Shown piece by piece: positions 8,377 to 17,924 of a stretch of DNA of 64,000 nt. Under the pieces are notes generated by a model that worked only from the letters and a program-made list of their open reading frames with translations, made no database searches and had not been told where the DNA came from. The first letter of the stretch is position 1; every line of letters starts with the position of its first letter. The stretch spans positions 1 to 64,000 of the forward strand of contig NZ_JADYVX010000016.1 of assembly GCF_020194175.1 (NCBI RefSeq), written 5' to 3'. The position numbers were made by a program, and so were the translations under genes. The DNA comes from Bradyrhizobium sp. BRP22. Its GTDB lineage: Bacteria; Pseudomonadota; Alphaproteobacteria; Rhizobiales; Xanthobacteraceae.

Positions 8377-11295
8377 CTAAGCGCGCACCTCAACGGTTTC
8401 ACTTGGAGTGGGTACGTTCGCCTCTTCAACTTTGAACAACTGTGCGACAAGGACGTCTATTCGGCGATCAATTTCGGAGATCAGTCGATTTGTTACCTCG
8501 CGTTGGTGTTCAGACTTGGCACGACGTAGGTCCATTTGCAGGGCGGCCATTCGATCAACTAGTCCCACCAGTGTTACTCGATCTCTTGATCCAATCGACC
8601 TCGGATATGGCAGTTCACGGAGGTTATTGATCACTAGCTTTGGAAATAGAGTGCGCGCTCCCTTGACCGCTCGCGCCTTGTAATAAATTGAAAATGGAGT
8701 GCTGTTGAGCACGCCCAGCAGGCACTTAAGTTGGTCCAAATCGTTCTCGTGATGTAGAACGTTGAGAACGCTCTTGTTGTTCAGAAATTCATCTGTTGCT
8801 AGTGCTGCACGAATGCAGTGAGGCAGCCTTCCTGTTATTTCCCGAATGAGAATTCGAGGTCTGGTGAAAATCTGTATTTCGCGAGGCTGTGATAGCCACG
8901 GGCCGTACTGCATCCACATTCCGGACCAACAGATATTGTATCTGTTGACATCGCCGCCCTGCAGATATCGATATGAGTCTTCATTCTCTCGCCGGTCCCG
9001 ATCAAAGACGTGGTTCGCCACGTCTTCTGCAGTTTGAGGGGGAGTTCCTTTACCTCTCTCGTAGGCCTGAAGACCTGTTCTGACGTCGAACACGTCACCG
9101 ATGCATCTAGATGACGCTTGAATGCCGGACAGCAGGACTGTCTGGCGAGAGTCGCTATCTATGTGTATGCGTCCGTCGTGTTTGACCCACATCTTCGCGT
9201 CTGAGAACGATTTCGCGGTCAACGTTAGTTCGCTGGACTTGGCGATCCGCTGAGTTTCGATGCGGCCTGTATGAGGTTTACCCTGGGCGACAAAGATAGA
9301 TGGCTCCATAGACACCCGACGAAACGCCGAAAAATTCATATCCACGACGGTCAGTAGTCGCGGGATGTATAGCTCCCGCAAGAACTTTGCGCTCTCGATA
9401 GTGAGCCACGAATTTGGGACGATGAAGCTAGCCCTGCCATCCGGTCTAACAAGGCTGAGTATCTTCTCCATGAACAACATGAACGTGTTTTGCTTATCCC
9501 ACGAGTGTTTGAAGTACTCGTGGTAGTACTCTTTCTCATGCGGGAGCATTAGCTCGCGAGCGAATATGTAAGGCGGATTGCCGAGAACTACGTCAAAACC
9601 TTTTCCCTCCTTTAGAAATGGGAAATTCTCCGCCCACGAGAATGCATTAATTCGATACTGCTCTTCTGCGCCGAAGAAATCGAGGTTTGCGTCAGAATAG
9701 AAGTCGGGTGCAATCAATGAATTGCCACACCGAATGTTGGCGCCGAGATCAGGTAACGGACGGGAGCGAAAGAAGTCCATTTGTCGTGCGAGTCCATCGC
9801 CGCTTTCTCCTTCCAGCACCTTAAGCAAGAGAGAAAGTTTGGTAACCTCGACGGCTTGCGGGTCGATGTCGACACCGAAGATATGATCTAAGAGTATTCG
9901 CTTCTTTTCCTCGATGGTGAGCGCCCAATCGCCGGTTGGAGAGACATGCAATTTAGCATTCTTTCCTCTTGAATGCTTGTGAGGTCCGTCTTCGACGTAC
10001 CTCTCACGATACCAATCCAAGAGATACTGATAAGCTTCGATCAGAAACGATCCAGACCCGCAAGCAGGATCTAAGATTCTTAAGGGACTCGAATCGCGGC
10101 GTCGGCGATCCTGCCCGGATGCTTCGGAAGGCGTCCTGTTCTTCAGGAGCGCCGCCAGCGTTTTGAGCACGATATAGCGTACGATGTATGTTGGCGTGTA
10201 ATACACGCCTCCGGCCCTCTTTACTTCAGGCTTCTCATCAATCGTAATTCTGTTTCGTTCGATCTTGATCGTCTTTCCGAGAAATCGTTCGTAAATCTGA
10301 CCAAGTATGTCGGCAGGTAAGACGGAGAACTCGTAGGGGCTATCGGGGTAGTAAAGGCTCTGGATGATGCGTTTGATCGTGATATCATCAATCTTCAGGT
10401 CGAGCGAAAATGTGTCGAGCGTTTCCTGCGCCCCGTCACCCTTCCTGAAGTGAAATAATCCCGAATTGTAGCGATCGTCAGCTTGTCTAAAATACTCGCA
10501 GAGTCTTGAATAAAGATTCTTGCCTTCTTTCAAAAGCCGTAACCTACCGTACGGCTCCATGCCGCGGTCCTCAGCAATCCTAAGGAAGATAATTCGGTCG
10601 ATAGTTCTTTGGACTGCTGCATTCAAGTCGCGCGTATCGAGGGTCGAATTTCGCAGATGAATGTTACGCGAGAGTGCCTCTCTCCACTTTTCAATGTCTT
10701 CGAGAAATGCATCATCAACCTCCGTCGTTCCTCTCTTCTTCGAGGAGTCCGATGCATATTTGTCGAATGCGCCTTTTAAGATCGCTTCGCGTGAAAACGT
10801 TGCAGAAAGGTCATCCCAGCTGTCGGCGTACTCGTCGTATTGAATGTGCAAGATTCTGGCAGTGCTCGCTTTGTCTGATTTTTCTGGCTTGATCCGACAA
10901 TCATATACTGCGAGCGTTCTAAAATTAGTTAGAATGGATATCGGTAACTTCGCGCTCCACGCGTATCGACGAAGTTGGTACGCTGAATCTGCATCCTCCG
11001 TGATGTTTTTTGAGGGCTTCTTCGCTTCCAGAAAAAACTTGCGAGTTCCGCCGATGCGAAAAGCGTAATCGGGAGCCTTGGAGGTGTCGCCTATCTTAAG
11101 AGAGTCTTCATGAACAACGTCTTTGTAGGCTTCCGCATATCCACTCGTGTTCTCAATGTCCCAACCGAGTTGACGAAACATTGGATCAATAAACTCACGA
11201 CGTAGCTGAGCCTCATTGTAGCGCGATGCTAAGTAGGCTTCTTTGTTGTGTTCGAAGCGCTCTACGAGTTCGAGAATTGCGGACGGGACGGACAT
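8377..11295 (-). CDS. single-chain restriction-modification enzyme (Eco57I/type IIG-like)
   Basis: The 972-residue protein appears to join three functions. The N-terminus has a PD-(D/E)xK-type nuclease core (P75-D76, then E90-A-K92 in FFLEAKKP). The middle has an N6-adenine methyltransferase with the SAM-binding motif DPACGSGSF (about residue 408) and catalytic NPPY (about 574). The C-terminus resembles a TaqI-like target-recognition domain. The ATG at 11295 starts just before the recognised N-terminus; an earlier in-frame ATG at 11364 adds 23 unlikely residues. The DNA is visibly AT-richer than its surroundings, which suggests horizontal transfer. No separate specificity, control or BREX genes accompany it. 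A PglX-like or stand-alone methylase role is the main alternative. Confidence 0.85.
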   Translation of the reverse strand: MSVPSAILELVERFEHNKEAYLASRYNEAQLRREFIDPMFRQLGWDIENTSGYAEAYKDVVHEDSLKIGDTSKAPDYAFRIGGTRKFFLEAKKPSKNITEDADSAYQLRRYAWSAKLPISILTNFRTLAVYDCRIKPEKSDKASTARILHIQYDEYADSWDDLSATFSREAILKGAFDKYASDSSKKRGTTEVDDAFLEDIEKWREALSRNIHLRNSTLDTRDLNAAVQRTIDRIIFLRIAEDRGMEPYGRLRLLKEGKNLYSRLCEYFRQADDRYNSGLFHFRKGDGAQETLDTFSLDLKIDDITIKRIIQSLYYPDSPYEFSVLPADILGQIYERFLGKTIKIERNRITIDEKPEVKRAGGVYYTPTYIVRYIVLKTLAALLKNRTPSEASGQDRRRRDSSPLRILDPACGSGSFLIEAYQYLLDWYRERYVEDGPHKHSRGKNAKLHVSPTGDWALTIEEKKRILLDHIFGVDIDPQAVEVTKLSLLLKVLEGESGDGLARQMDFFRSRPLPDLGANIRCGNSLIAPDFYSDANLDFFGAEEQYRINAFSWAENFPFLKEGKGFDVVLGNPPYIFARELMLPHEKEYYHEYFKHSWDKQNTFMLFMEKILSLVRPDGRASFIVPNSWLTIESAKFLRELYIPRLLTVVDMNFSAFRRVSMEPSIFVAQGKPHTGRIETQRIAKSSELTLTAKSFSDAKMWVKHDGRIHIDSDSRQTVLLSGIQASSRCIGDVFDVRTGLQAYERGKGTPPQTAEDVANHVFDRDRRENEDSYRYLQGGDVNRYNICWSGMWMQYGPWLSQPREIQIFTRPRILIREITGRLPHCIRAALATDEFLNNKSVLNVLHHENDLDQLKCLLGVLNSTPFSIYYKARAVKGARTLFPKLVINNLRELPYPRSIGSRDRVTLVGLVDRMAALQMDLRRAKSEHQREVTNRLISEIDRRIDVLVAQLFKVEEANVPTPSETVEVRA

Positions 11296-11592
11296 CTCAA
11301 CCTTTGACGAATTGTTAGTTGCTGCGCGCGGCAAGCCACAAGCGGGCAACGAAGGAGGATTCATGGAATCTAGCGAAAGGACATCGATGCTCCAAGATCA
11401 ACTGAACTGGATAAAGGGTGTCATACCGCAAAACAGATATGGACGCTTTTTCAGCTCCAACAGAAGCCGGGGCTCAGCTGGAACTGCAGGAGATTGCTTC
11501 ATACAGCACAATGCAGCCTCAAGTAGCAATCCGATTCAGGCGTCGCGTCCAATGTCTCGTTTAGCGAACGGCACGAGTAAAGTTTAGTTGGA
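11296..11592. other. AT-richer gap upstream of the restriction gene
   Basis: No convincing gene is seen. Two short rightward frames exist. One (11363-11587, 74 codons) has a strong GAAGGAGG Shine-Dalgarno sequence before an ATG. The other (11439-11564, 41 codons) starts with MDAFSAPTEAGAQ and has no clear ribosome-binding site. Neither resembles a controller (C) protein. The composition is like that of the restriction gene, so this stretch probably arrived with it. Confidence 0.35.
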
Positions 11593-11626
11593 AAACAAAA
11601 ACGGCCGGGTCTTTCGACCCGGCCGT
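11593..11626 (-). terminator. rho-independent terminator of rpmB
   Basis: A perfect 11-bp stem (ACGGCCGGGTC/GACCCGGCCGT) with a 4-base loop is followed on the minus strand by TTTTGTT. It lies about 40 bp past the rpmB stop codon. Confidence 0.9.
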
Positions 11627-11664
11627 TCAAACTCGCGAAACCGCTACTCTGATACAGCGAACGC

Positions 11665-11970
11665 TCAGCTCGCCTTCTTCTCCGCGGCCGCCGTCCGCTT
11701 CTTCTCGATCTGGCGCTTCAGATCCAGCGCCCTCGGCGAGAGGTGTGCCGCGTTCGCCTTCAGCAGGAAGGCGTCGAGGCCGCCGTTGTGGTCGACGCTC
11801 TTCACCGCGTTCGAGGAGACGCGCAGGCGGATGTTGCGGCCGAGCGCTTCCGACTGGAAGGTGATGTTGCAGAGGTTCGGCAGGAAACGCCGCTTGGTCT
11901 TGATGTTCGAGTGGCTGACCTTGTGGCCCACTTGCGGGCCCTTGGCCGTCAGTTCACAGCGCCGGGACAT
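11665..11970 (-). CDS. rpmB: 50S ribosomal protein L28
   Basis: The 101-residue protein is a full-length alphaproteobacterial bL28 (MSRRCELTAKGPQVGHKVSHSNIKTKRRFLPN, and RLRVSSNAVKSVDHNGGLDAFL). It is a component of the large ribosomal subunit. The gene is transcribed alone from a consensus-like promoter at 12063-12091 and ends at a strong intrinsic terminator. Confidence 0.97.
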   Translation of the reverse strand: MSRRCELTAKGPQVGHKVSHSNIKTKRRFLPNLCNITFQSEALGRNIRLRVSSNAVKSVDHNGGLDAFLLKANAAHLSPRALDLKRQIEKKRTAAAEKKAS

Positions 11971-12062
11971 TGTTCAAATCCTCTTCCATCCCCGCTAAGT
12001 AGCAGCGCGCGCCGCGCGCGGCGGGGGTCTAAACCTTACGTCCATTTTCCAGGAACCGCGGA

Positions 12063-12091
12063 CGTATAGGGGGTGAGGTGCAAAGCGTCAA
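12063..12091 (-). promoter_or_regulatory. sigma-70-type promoter of rpmB
   Basis: On the minus strand TTGACG and TATACG are separated by exactly 17 bases, about 90 bp upstream of the rpmB start. Both boxes fit the housekeeping consensus and no other strong candidate lies nearer. Confidence 0.75.
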
Positions 12092-12338
12092 GGTTTTATA
12101 GCTTTTTCGGGCTTCGTTCCGGGGCTCCGAAACTTCCAATTTGACGCGTCTTTCCCGGCGCAACGGTAAAAGGCTACAGGGCCCGAAAGCTGCGCGTTCA
12201 CAAGGCCGTTCGGTGCTTTAACCCACCATATAAAGGGCGTATTCAGGCCCGTTAACTGGTTCCGTATTCGCCCGCGTTGCCTGCCGGTCATTGCTTCCTA
12301 CATGATCTTTCGGCGCCGACGACAGGATCGTTAAGTTT
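12092..12338. other. gap between rpmB promoter and the DUF3108 gene
   Basis: Together with the rpmB leader this intergenic region is 368 bp. Apart from the rpmB promoter it must hold the promoter of the divergent DUF3108 gene, but no convincing -35/-10 pair is visible. No hairpin or repeat is seen. Confidence 0.4.
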
Positions 12339-13190
12339 GTGAGCATTTTCAGCGGTTTTCTACCCTCAATGAGGGAATCCTGGCTGTTGTGCGCCGGCGC
12401 GCTCTTCATGATGTGGCCGGAGGGCGCGCTCGCGCAGGGACGGCTGGAGGCACAGTATGAGGCCTCGCTGGCCGGAATCGCGGTCGGTAAGGGAAGCTGG
12501 GCCGTCGAAATCGGCGATGACACGTTTTCCGCCACCGCGCAGGGCGGCACCGCTGGGCTCTTGAAGGCGTTTGCCGGCGCCAACGGGGTCGGCGGGTCGC
12601 AGGGGCGCGTGGTCAACGGCGCGCTGGTCGCCTCGGGCTATACCGTCAACTATATGAGCTCGAAGAAGTCCGAGGTCATCCGGATGGTGCTCGGCGGCGG
12701 CAGCATCAAGGAAAGCACCATCGAGCCGGAGCCGCCGGTCGATCCCAACCGCATACCGGTCACCGAGGCCCACAAGAAGAACGTGTTCGATCCGATGACC
12801 GGCTCGCTGTTGCGCGTGCCCGGCACCGGCGAATTGATGAGCCCGGATAGCTGCCGCACCAGCGCGGGCATTTTCGACGGCCGGCTGCGCTACGACCTGA
12901 AGCTCGATTTCAAGCGCATCGAGATGGTCAAGGCGGAGCGGGGCTATCAGGGGCCGGCGCTGGTCTGCGCGATCTATTTCACGCCGATCGCGGGCTATAT
13001 CCCCGATCGGCCCGTGATCAAGTACCTGGCGGAAGCGCGCAACATGGAGATCGCCTTCGTGCCGGTCGCGGGCACGCGCGTGATGATCCCGTTCCGCGTC
13101 AAGATCCCGACGCCATTCGGGCTCGCCATGCTGGAGGCGACGTCGTTCGTGACGTCGGCCACGCCGCCGCGGGTGGCGAAGACGCAGTAG
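12339..13190 (+). CDS. exported DUF3108-domain protein
   Basis: The 283-residue protein has an N-terminal signal peptide (hydrophobic LLCAGALFMMW, likely cleavage after GALA before QGR). The mature domain matches DUF3108: it starts YEASLAGIAVGKGSWAVEI and ends with an alternating beta pattern and IPFRVKIPTPFGLAMLEAT. DUF3108 proteins are periplasmic and beta-rich with no known function. The start is the GTG at 12339; an ATG ten codons later would also leave an intact signal peptide. The gene is divergent from rpmB, an arrangement I associate with Bradyrhizobiaceae. Confidence 0.85.
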   Translation: MSIFSGFLPSMRESWLLCAGALFMMWPEGALAQGRLEAQYEASLAGIAVGKGSWAVEIGDDTFSATAQGGTAGLLKAFAGANGVGGSQGRVVNGALVASGYTVNYMSSKKSEVIRMVLGGGSIKESTIEPEPPVDPNRIPVTEAHKKNVFDPMTGSLLRVPGTGELMSPDSCRTSAGIFDGRLRYDLKLDFKRIEMVKAERGYQGPALVCAIYFTPIAGYIPDRPVIKYLAEARNMEIAFVPVAGTRVMIPFRVKIPTPFGLAMLEATSFVTSATPPRVAKTQ

Positions 13191-13202
13191 CCATGCACAC
13201 TG

Positions 13203-13281
13203 TCATTCCGGGGCTCGCGTTAGCGAGAACCCGGAATCTCGAGATTCCGGGTTCGATGCTGCGCATCGCCCCGGAATGACG
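13203..13281. repeat. palindromic intergenic repeat (ATTCCGGGG family)
   Basis: The element starts TCATTCCGGGGCTCGCG and ends GCGCATCGCCCCGGAATGA, so the outer arms pair. The inner part carries a second palindrome, CCCGGAATCTCGAGATTCCGGG. It is a REP-like element of the kind scattered through Bradyrhizobium intergenic regions. It lies 12 bp after the DUF3108 stop codon and could end its transcript. Confidence 0.75.
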
Positions 13282-13588
13282 GAGAAGCAGGAATCCTGTT
13301 GACTCTTTCCTACTTCTGATTCGACTCCGCACCCTCAGAGATTTTAAGGAATTTGCCCGCGCCGTGACCATCCTCAAACCCGATCTAGTGCTGGAACCGA
13401 AACGCCTCCGCGAGATATTGCGGTGAACGGAGGAGAACGGCGGTGGAGTCAGCGATTCGGCCGCGATTCGTTCTCAACTCGTTCCGAAGCTTAAGCAGCA
13501 GTGGGAGGGCCGTCGCATTGTGAGACAATATCCCTAGATATCGCGCCGCGAGCGGCTCAAGAAACGCCTAAAAAAAGCATCTGGAATC
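13282..13588. other. gap before the helicase gene
   Basis: No gene, hairpin or clear promoter is seen. A purine-rich CGGAGGAGAACGG at about 13429 is not followed by a long frame. The region must contain the helicase promoter. Confidence 0.4.
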
Positions 13589-16500
13589 ATGGCTCTTTCC
13601 TCTCCTCCCTTCGCCCATGAGCGGGCGCCCGGCGCCGGCGTCACCGCCGTGCTCGGGCCGACCAATACCGGCAAGACGCATCTGGCGATCGAGCGGATGC
13701 TTGGGCATTCGTCCGGGCTGATCGGGCTGCCGCTGCGGCTTTTGGCGCGCGAGGTCTACAACAAGATCGCCGATCGCGCCGGGAGCGAGAGCGTCGCGCT
13801 GATCACCGGCGAGGAGAAGATCAAGCCGAAGTCGCCGCGGTTCTGGGTCTCGACCGTGGAGGCGATGCCGCGCGATCTCGACGTCTCGTTCCTTGCGGTC
13901 GACGAGATCCAGATCGCGGCCGATCTGGAGCGCGGGCATGTCTTCACCGACCGCATGCTCAATCGGCGCGGGCGCGACGAGACGCTCTTGCTCGGGGCTG
14001 CGACGATGCGCCCCATCATCGAGCGGCTGCTGCCGGGCGCCTCCATCATCACGCGGCCGCGGCTCTCGACCCTCGAATTCGCCGGCGACCGCAAGATCAC
14101 GCGACAGCCGCGGCGCACCGCGATCGTCGCGTTCTCAGCGGATGAGGTCTATGCGATCGCCGAACTGATCCGTCGCCAGCATGGCGGCGCGGCTGTCGTG
14201 CTCGGCTCGCTGTCGCCGCGCACACGCAATGCGCAGGTGGCGATGTTCCAGAACGGCGACGTCGATTATCTCGTCGCCACCGACGCCGTCGGCATGGGAT
14301 TGAATCTCGACGTCGATCACGTCGCCTTCGCGTCCGACCGCAAATACGATGGCTATCAGTTCCGCCGCCTGACGCCGGCCGAGTTTGCGCAGATCGCAGG
14401 CCGCGCGGGGCGTGCGACGCGGAACGGCACCTTCGGCACCACGGGGCGCTGCGCGCCGTTCGAGCCGGAACTGGTGAACGCGCTGCAGAACCACACCTTC
14501 GACAGCGTGAAAATGCTGCAATGGCGCAACTCGAAGCTGGATTTCTCCTCGCTCGGCAGCCTGCAGGTGTCACTCGCGCTGCCGCCGTCGCACGAGGTGC
14601 TGACGCGGGCGCCGATCGCCGAGGACATGCGCGTGCTCGATCATGCCGCGCGCGATGCCGAGGTGCGCGATAGGGCGCATGGCGCAGCCGCCGTCGAGCG
14701 GCTATGGGACACCTGCCAGATACCCGATTACCGAAAGCTGTCGCCGGCCGCGCATGCCGAACTCGTGACCACGGTGTACGGCTTCCTGATGCAAAAGGGG
14801 CGTATTCCCGATGCATGGTTCGCCGCGCAGGTCGACCAGGCCGACCGCGTCGACGGCGACATCGACACGCTGTCGGGCCGGATCGCGCAGGTGCGCACCT
14901 GGACCTTCGTGGCCAACCGGCCGGACTGGCTGTCCGATCCCGAACATTGGCAGGGGATCACGCGCGAGCTCGAAAATAAATTATCCGATGCGCTGCATGA
15001 ACGGCTCACGGAGCGTTTCGTTGATCGGCGTACCAGTGTATTGATGCGCCGCCTGCGGGAGAACTCTGTTTTGAACACTGAAATCGGCAAGACCGGCGAA
15101 GTCATCGTCGAGGGGCACGTGATCGGCCGGCTCGATGGTTTCACCTTTGCGCCCGATGCGGCGGAAGCGGGCTCAGACGCCAAGGCGCTGCAGGCCGCGG
15201 CGCAGCAGGTGCTGGCGCGCGAGATCGACCAGCGGGCGGAGAAACTGTCCGCCGCGCCTGACGATACCTTCGTGCTGACCTCCGACGGCACCATCCGCTG
15301 GACCGGCGATGCGGTGGCGAAACTCGTCGCGGCCGACGACGCGCTGCATCCGCGCCTTCGCATCATCTCCGACGAGCGGCTGACCGGCGCGCCGCGCGAG
15401 GCGGTGCAGAACCGGCTCGATCTCTGGCTCAAGACGCATATTACGAAATTGCTAGGGCCGCTGTTCGACCTGTCGAAGGCGGAGGATCTGCAGGGGATCG
15501 CGCGCGGCATTGCGTTCCAGTTGGTGGAAGCGCTCGGCGTGCTGGAGCGGGCGAAGATCGCAGCCGAGATGAAGGATCTCGACCAGCCCTCGCGCGCGAC
15601 GCTGCGCAAATATGGCGTCCGCTTCGGCGCCTATCACATCTATTTCCCGCAGCTCCTGAAGCCGGCGGCGCGGGCGCTGGCCTCGCTGCTCTGGGCCGAC
15701 AAGCAGGACAATGTCGATCTCGCCACGCTGTCGAATGTGCAGCATCTGGCCTCGAGCGGGCGCACCTCGTTCCCGATCGACAAGGCGTTGCCGCGCGATG
15801 CCTATCGCGTGCTCGGCTACAAGCAGTGCGGCGAGCGCGCGGTGCGCGTCGATATCCTGGAGCGATTGGCGGACCTGATCCGCCCCGCGTTGGCCTGGCG
15901 CGAGGGCTCAGCCGGCGAGAAGCCCGCGGGCGCGTTCGACGGCCGCGGCTTCGTGGTGACGCAGGCGATGACCTCGCTCACCGGCTCGGCCGGCGAGGAT
16001 TTTGCGTCGATCCTGCGTGCGCTCGGCTATCGCATGGAGCGCCGCCCGGCGCCGCCGCCGAAGCCGGTGGAGGTGGTCGAGACGGTGTCCGCCGAGACGC
16101 CGCCGGTGGAAGCCAGCGCCGAGGCTGCGGCCGAGACGCCGGCGGAAGAGCTAGCCGCCGAGCTGCCCGTCGCCAGCGAACAGGGACCATCCGCGGCGCT
16201 GTTGCCCGAAGTCACGCTGGCGCCGGCGCCGAGCGAGGAACCGGCGGCTGCGGTGGAAGAGCCGGTTGTTGAAGCGCCGGCCGCTGAAGCGCAGCCTGAA
16301 CCTGAGGCGACCGAGCCGCAGGCCGAGCCCGTCGCCGAAGTCGAGGCCGAAGCCGCCGCACCTGAAACTCCCGCGGCCGAGCAGGCTGCAGAGCCGCCGG
16401 TTGAATCCGTCGCTGCCGACGAACTGACGGCGGCCGCCGCCGGTGTCGCTCCCGTTGCACCGGAAACGCCAGCCGCAGCGGCGGCGGAGGCGCCGGCCGA

Positions 16501-17032
16501 GCCGCAACTGGTCGAAGTCTGGCGCCCCGGCGGCCGCTCCGAGGAGCGCCGTCCGCGCCACGACCGCAATCGCCACCGTCACCAGCCGCGCGACGGCGCG
16601 CCGGCGGCAGCAGCGGGCGAAGGGGCTGAGGGCGCGCCGCGCGACCAGCAGCGCCGTGGCCGCCGCCATCACGAATTCCGCAAGCCCCGCGAGGATGCGC
16701 CTCCCGCGGAAGCCGCGGCCGCCGGCAACGGCGCCCCGCGCGAGGACAAGGGCGGTCGCCGCGAGCGCTTCGAAGGCAAGGGCCGCGACCGCGACAACGA
16801 GCGGCGGCGCGATAAATTCTCCGGCGAGCGCAAGGACCGCGACCGTGGTGACCGCGGCGGCCGCGACTTCCGCGACAAAGGCGGCCGCGACAAGGGCCGC
16901 GAGAGCGGGCCGGCGCTCCGCCAATACGCGACCTCGGCCCCGCGCGAGCGCGAGCGCGCGATCGATCCGAATTCGCCATTCGCAAAGCTCGCCGCGCTGA
17001 AGGAACAACTGGCCGGCAACCGCAAGGACTGA
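13589..17032 (+). CDS. SUV3-like superfamily 2 RNA helicase with long disordered C-terminal tail
   Basis: The 1147-residue protein has an N-terminal helicase core like mitochondrial SUV3: Walker A GPTNTGKT (residues 23-30), motif II DEIQ (105-108) in place of DEAD, and motif VI QIAGRAGR (268-275). The middle 400 residues fit the SUV3-like C-terminal helical domains. From about residue 820 the protein turns Ala/Glu/Pro-rich, then becomes a highly charged Arg/Asp/Gly-rich tail (GRDRDNERRRDKFSGERKD). Tails of this kind in RNA helicases usually bind RNA or mediate assemblies. A role in RNA turnover is inferred. It is 26 bp upstream of, and probably co-transcribed with, an S4 RNA-binding protein gene. 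Confidence 0.9.
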   Translation: MALSSPPFAHERAPGAGVTAVLGPTNTGKTHLAIERMLGHSSGLIGLPLRLLAREVYNKIADRAGSESVALITGEEKIKPKSPRFWVSTVEAMPRDLDVSFLAVDEIQIAADLERGHVFTDRMLNRRGRDETLLLGAATMRPIIERLLPGASIITRPRLSTLEFAGDRKITRQPRRTAIVAFSADEVYAIAELIRRQHGGAAVVLGSLSPRTRNAQVAMFQNGDVDYLVATDAVGMGLNLDVDHVAFASDRKYDGYQFRRLTPAEFAQIAGRAGRATRNGTFGTTGRCAPFEPELVNALQNHTFDSVKMLQWRNSKLDFSSLGSLQVSLALPPSHEVLTRAPIAEDMRVLDHAARDAEVRDRAHGAAAVERLWDTCQIPDYRKLSPAAHAELVTTVYGFLMQKGRIPDAWFAAQVDQADRVDGDIDTLSGRIAQVRTWTFVANRPDWLSDPEHWQGITRELENKLSDALHERLTERFVDRRTSVLMRRLRENSVLNTEIGKTGEVIVEGHVIGRLDGFTFAPDAAEAGSDAKALQAAAQQVLAREIDQRAEKLSAAPDDTFVLTSDGTIRWTGDAVAKLVAADDALHPRLRIISDERLTGAPREAVQNRLDLWLKTHITKLLGPLFDLSKAEDLQGIARGIAFQLVEALGVLERAKIAAEMKDLDQPSRATLRKYGVRFGAYHIYFPQLLKPAARALASLLWADKQDNVDLATLSNVQHLASSGRTSFPIDKALPRDAYRVLGYKQCGERAVRVDILERLADLIRPALAWREGSAGEKPAGAFDGRGFVVTQAMTSLTGSAGEDFASILRALGYRMERRPAPPPKPVEVVETVSAETPPVEASAEAAAETPAEELAAELPVASEQGPSAALLPEVTLAPAPSEEPAAAVEEPVVEAPAAEAQPEPEATEPQAEPVAEVEAEAAAPETPAAEQAAEPPVESVAADELTAAAAGVAPVAPETPAAAAAEAPAEPQLVEVWRPGGRSEERRPRHDRNRHRHQPRDGAPAAAAGEGAEGAPRDQQRRGRRHHEFRKPREDAPPAEAAAAGNGAPREDKGGRRERFEGKGRDRDNERRRDKFSGERKDRDRGDRGGRDFRDKGGRDKGRESGPALRQYATSAPRERERAIDPNSPFAKLAALKEQLAGNRKD

Positions 17033-17058
17033 GCCGCGACACACGGGCATGAGGCCGA

Positions 17059-17328
17059 TTGGAGCGCCAGCGTCTCGATAAATGGCTGTGGCATGCGCGG
17101 GTGGTGAAGGCGCGCACCAGCGCCGCCGCGCTGGTCGAGGCCGGCCATGTCCGCATCAACGGCGTGCGCGAAAGCGCGCCAGGGCACGCGGTCAAGCCGG
17201 GCGATGTGCTGACCATCGCGCTCGATCGCAGCGTCCGCGTGTTGAAGGTGGTCGGCTTCTCCGAGCGACGGGGCGACGCCACCGCCGCCCGCGTGCTGTA
17301 TGAGGATTTGCAGAACCGCGCGGAGTGA
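17059..17328 (+). CDS. S4-domain RNA-binding protein (Hsp15-like)
   Basis: This 89-residue protein is essentially one S4 domain (RLDKWLWHARVVKARTSAA, then VRINGVRESAPGHAVKPGDVLTI), as in Hsp15/HslR, which recycles stalled 50S subunits carrying nascent chains. The start is a TTG preceded by GAGG; the ATG ten bases earlier is in another frame and hits a stop quickly. It is translated directly after the SUV3-like helicase, which supports a shared RNA-related job. Confidence 0.9.
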   Translation: MERQRLDKWLWHARVVKARTSAAALVEAGHVRINGVRESAPGHAVKPGDVLTIALDRSVRVLKVVGFSERRGDATAARVLYEDLQNRAE

Positions 17329-17463
17329 TTATCTGCGGTTGGCAATCAGTTGCCCGAAAACACGGCGCCGAATGGCTGGCTTATCTTGCGGCAGCGGTTT
17401 TCCTGCGCTACGCCACGGTAGAAACGTAACCCCTCAAAGAATGAATCCGTTTCGGAGTCTTGG

Positions 17464-17802
17464 ATGACTTACGTCGTCACTGAAAACTGCATCAAATGCA
17501 AATATACTGACTGCGTCGAGGTCTGCCCCGTCGATTGCTTCTACGAGGGCGAGAACATGCTGGTCATCCATCCCGAGGAATGCATCGATTGCGGCGTCTG
17601 CGAACCGGAATGCCCGGCCGATGCGATCAAGCCGGATACCGAGCCGGGCCTGGAGAAGTGGCTCGAGGTCAACAGCGAATACGCCAGGAGCTGGCCCAAC
17701 ATCACCCAGAAGAAGGACTCGCCGCCGGACGCCAAGGAGTTTGACGGCCAGGAGGGCAAGTTCGAGAAATATTTCTCTCCAAATGCTGGAACCGGCGACT
17801 GA
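17464..17802 (+). CDS. fdxA: seven-iron ferredoxin FdxA
   Basis: The 112-residue protein has the Azotobacter FdI-type cysteine set: C9, C17 and C50 are placed for the [3Fe-4S] cluster, and C21, C40, C43 and C46 (with P22) for the [4Fe-4S] cluster. C12 and C25 are also conserved. It is a small cytoplasmic electron carrier. Length and cysteine spacing are normal for alphaproteobacterial FdxA. It follows the S4 gene after a 135-bp gap and precedes CarD, an order I recall as common in Bradyrhizobium and Rhodopseudomonas. Confidence 0.95.
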   Translation: MTYVVTENCIKCKYTDCVEVCPVDCFYEGENMLVIHPEECIDCGVCEPECPADAIKPDTEPGLEKWLEVNSEYARSWPNITQKKDSPPDAKEFDGQEGKFEKYFSPNAGTGD

Positions 17803-17924
17803 TTCGCGCGCTGTTCCTTGCCGGATCGAAGCCGTCTAGCACGAGGAATCGAGCCATCGTTTAACCCTAATGACAGAGTTATGACCGGTAGTCCCTGGAG
17901 GCGGCGGGATTCGGCCCTAAATCA

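Noticed and set aside
8377..11295. Possible BREX PglX methylase
   Set aside because: No brxA-C, pglZ or brxL genes are near, and the N-terminus has an own nuclease-like core, which fits a type IIG enzyme better.
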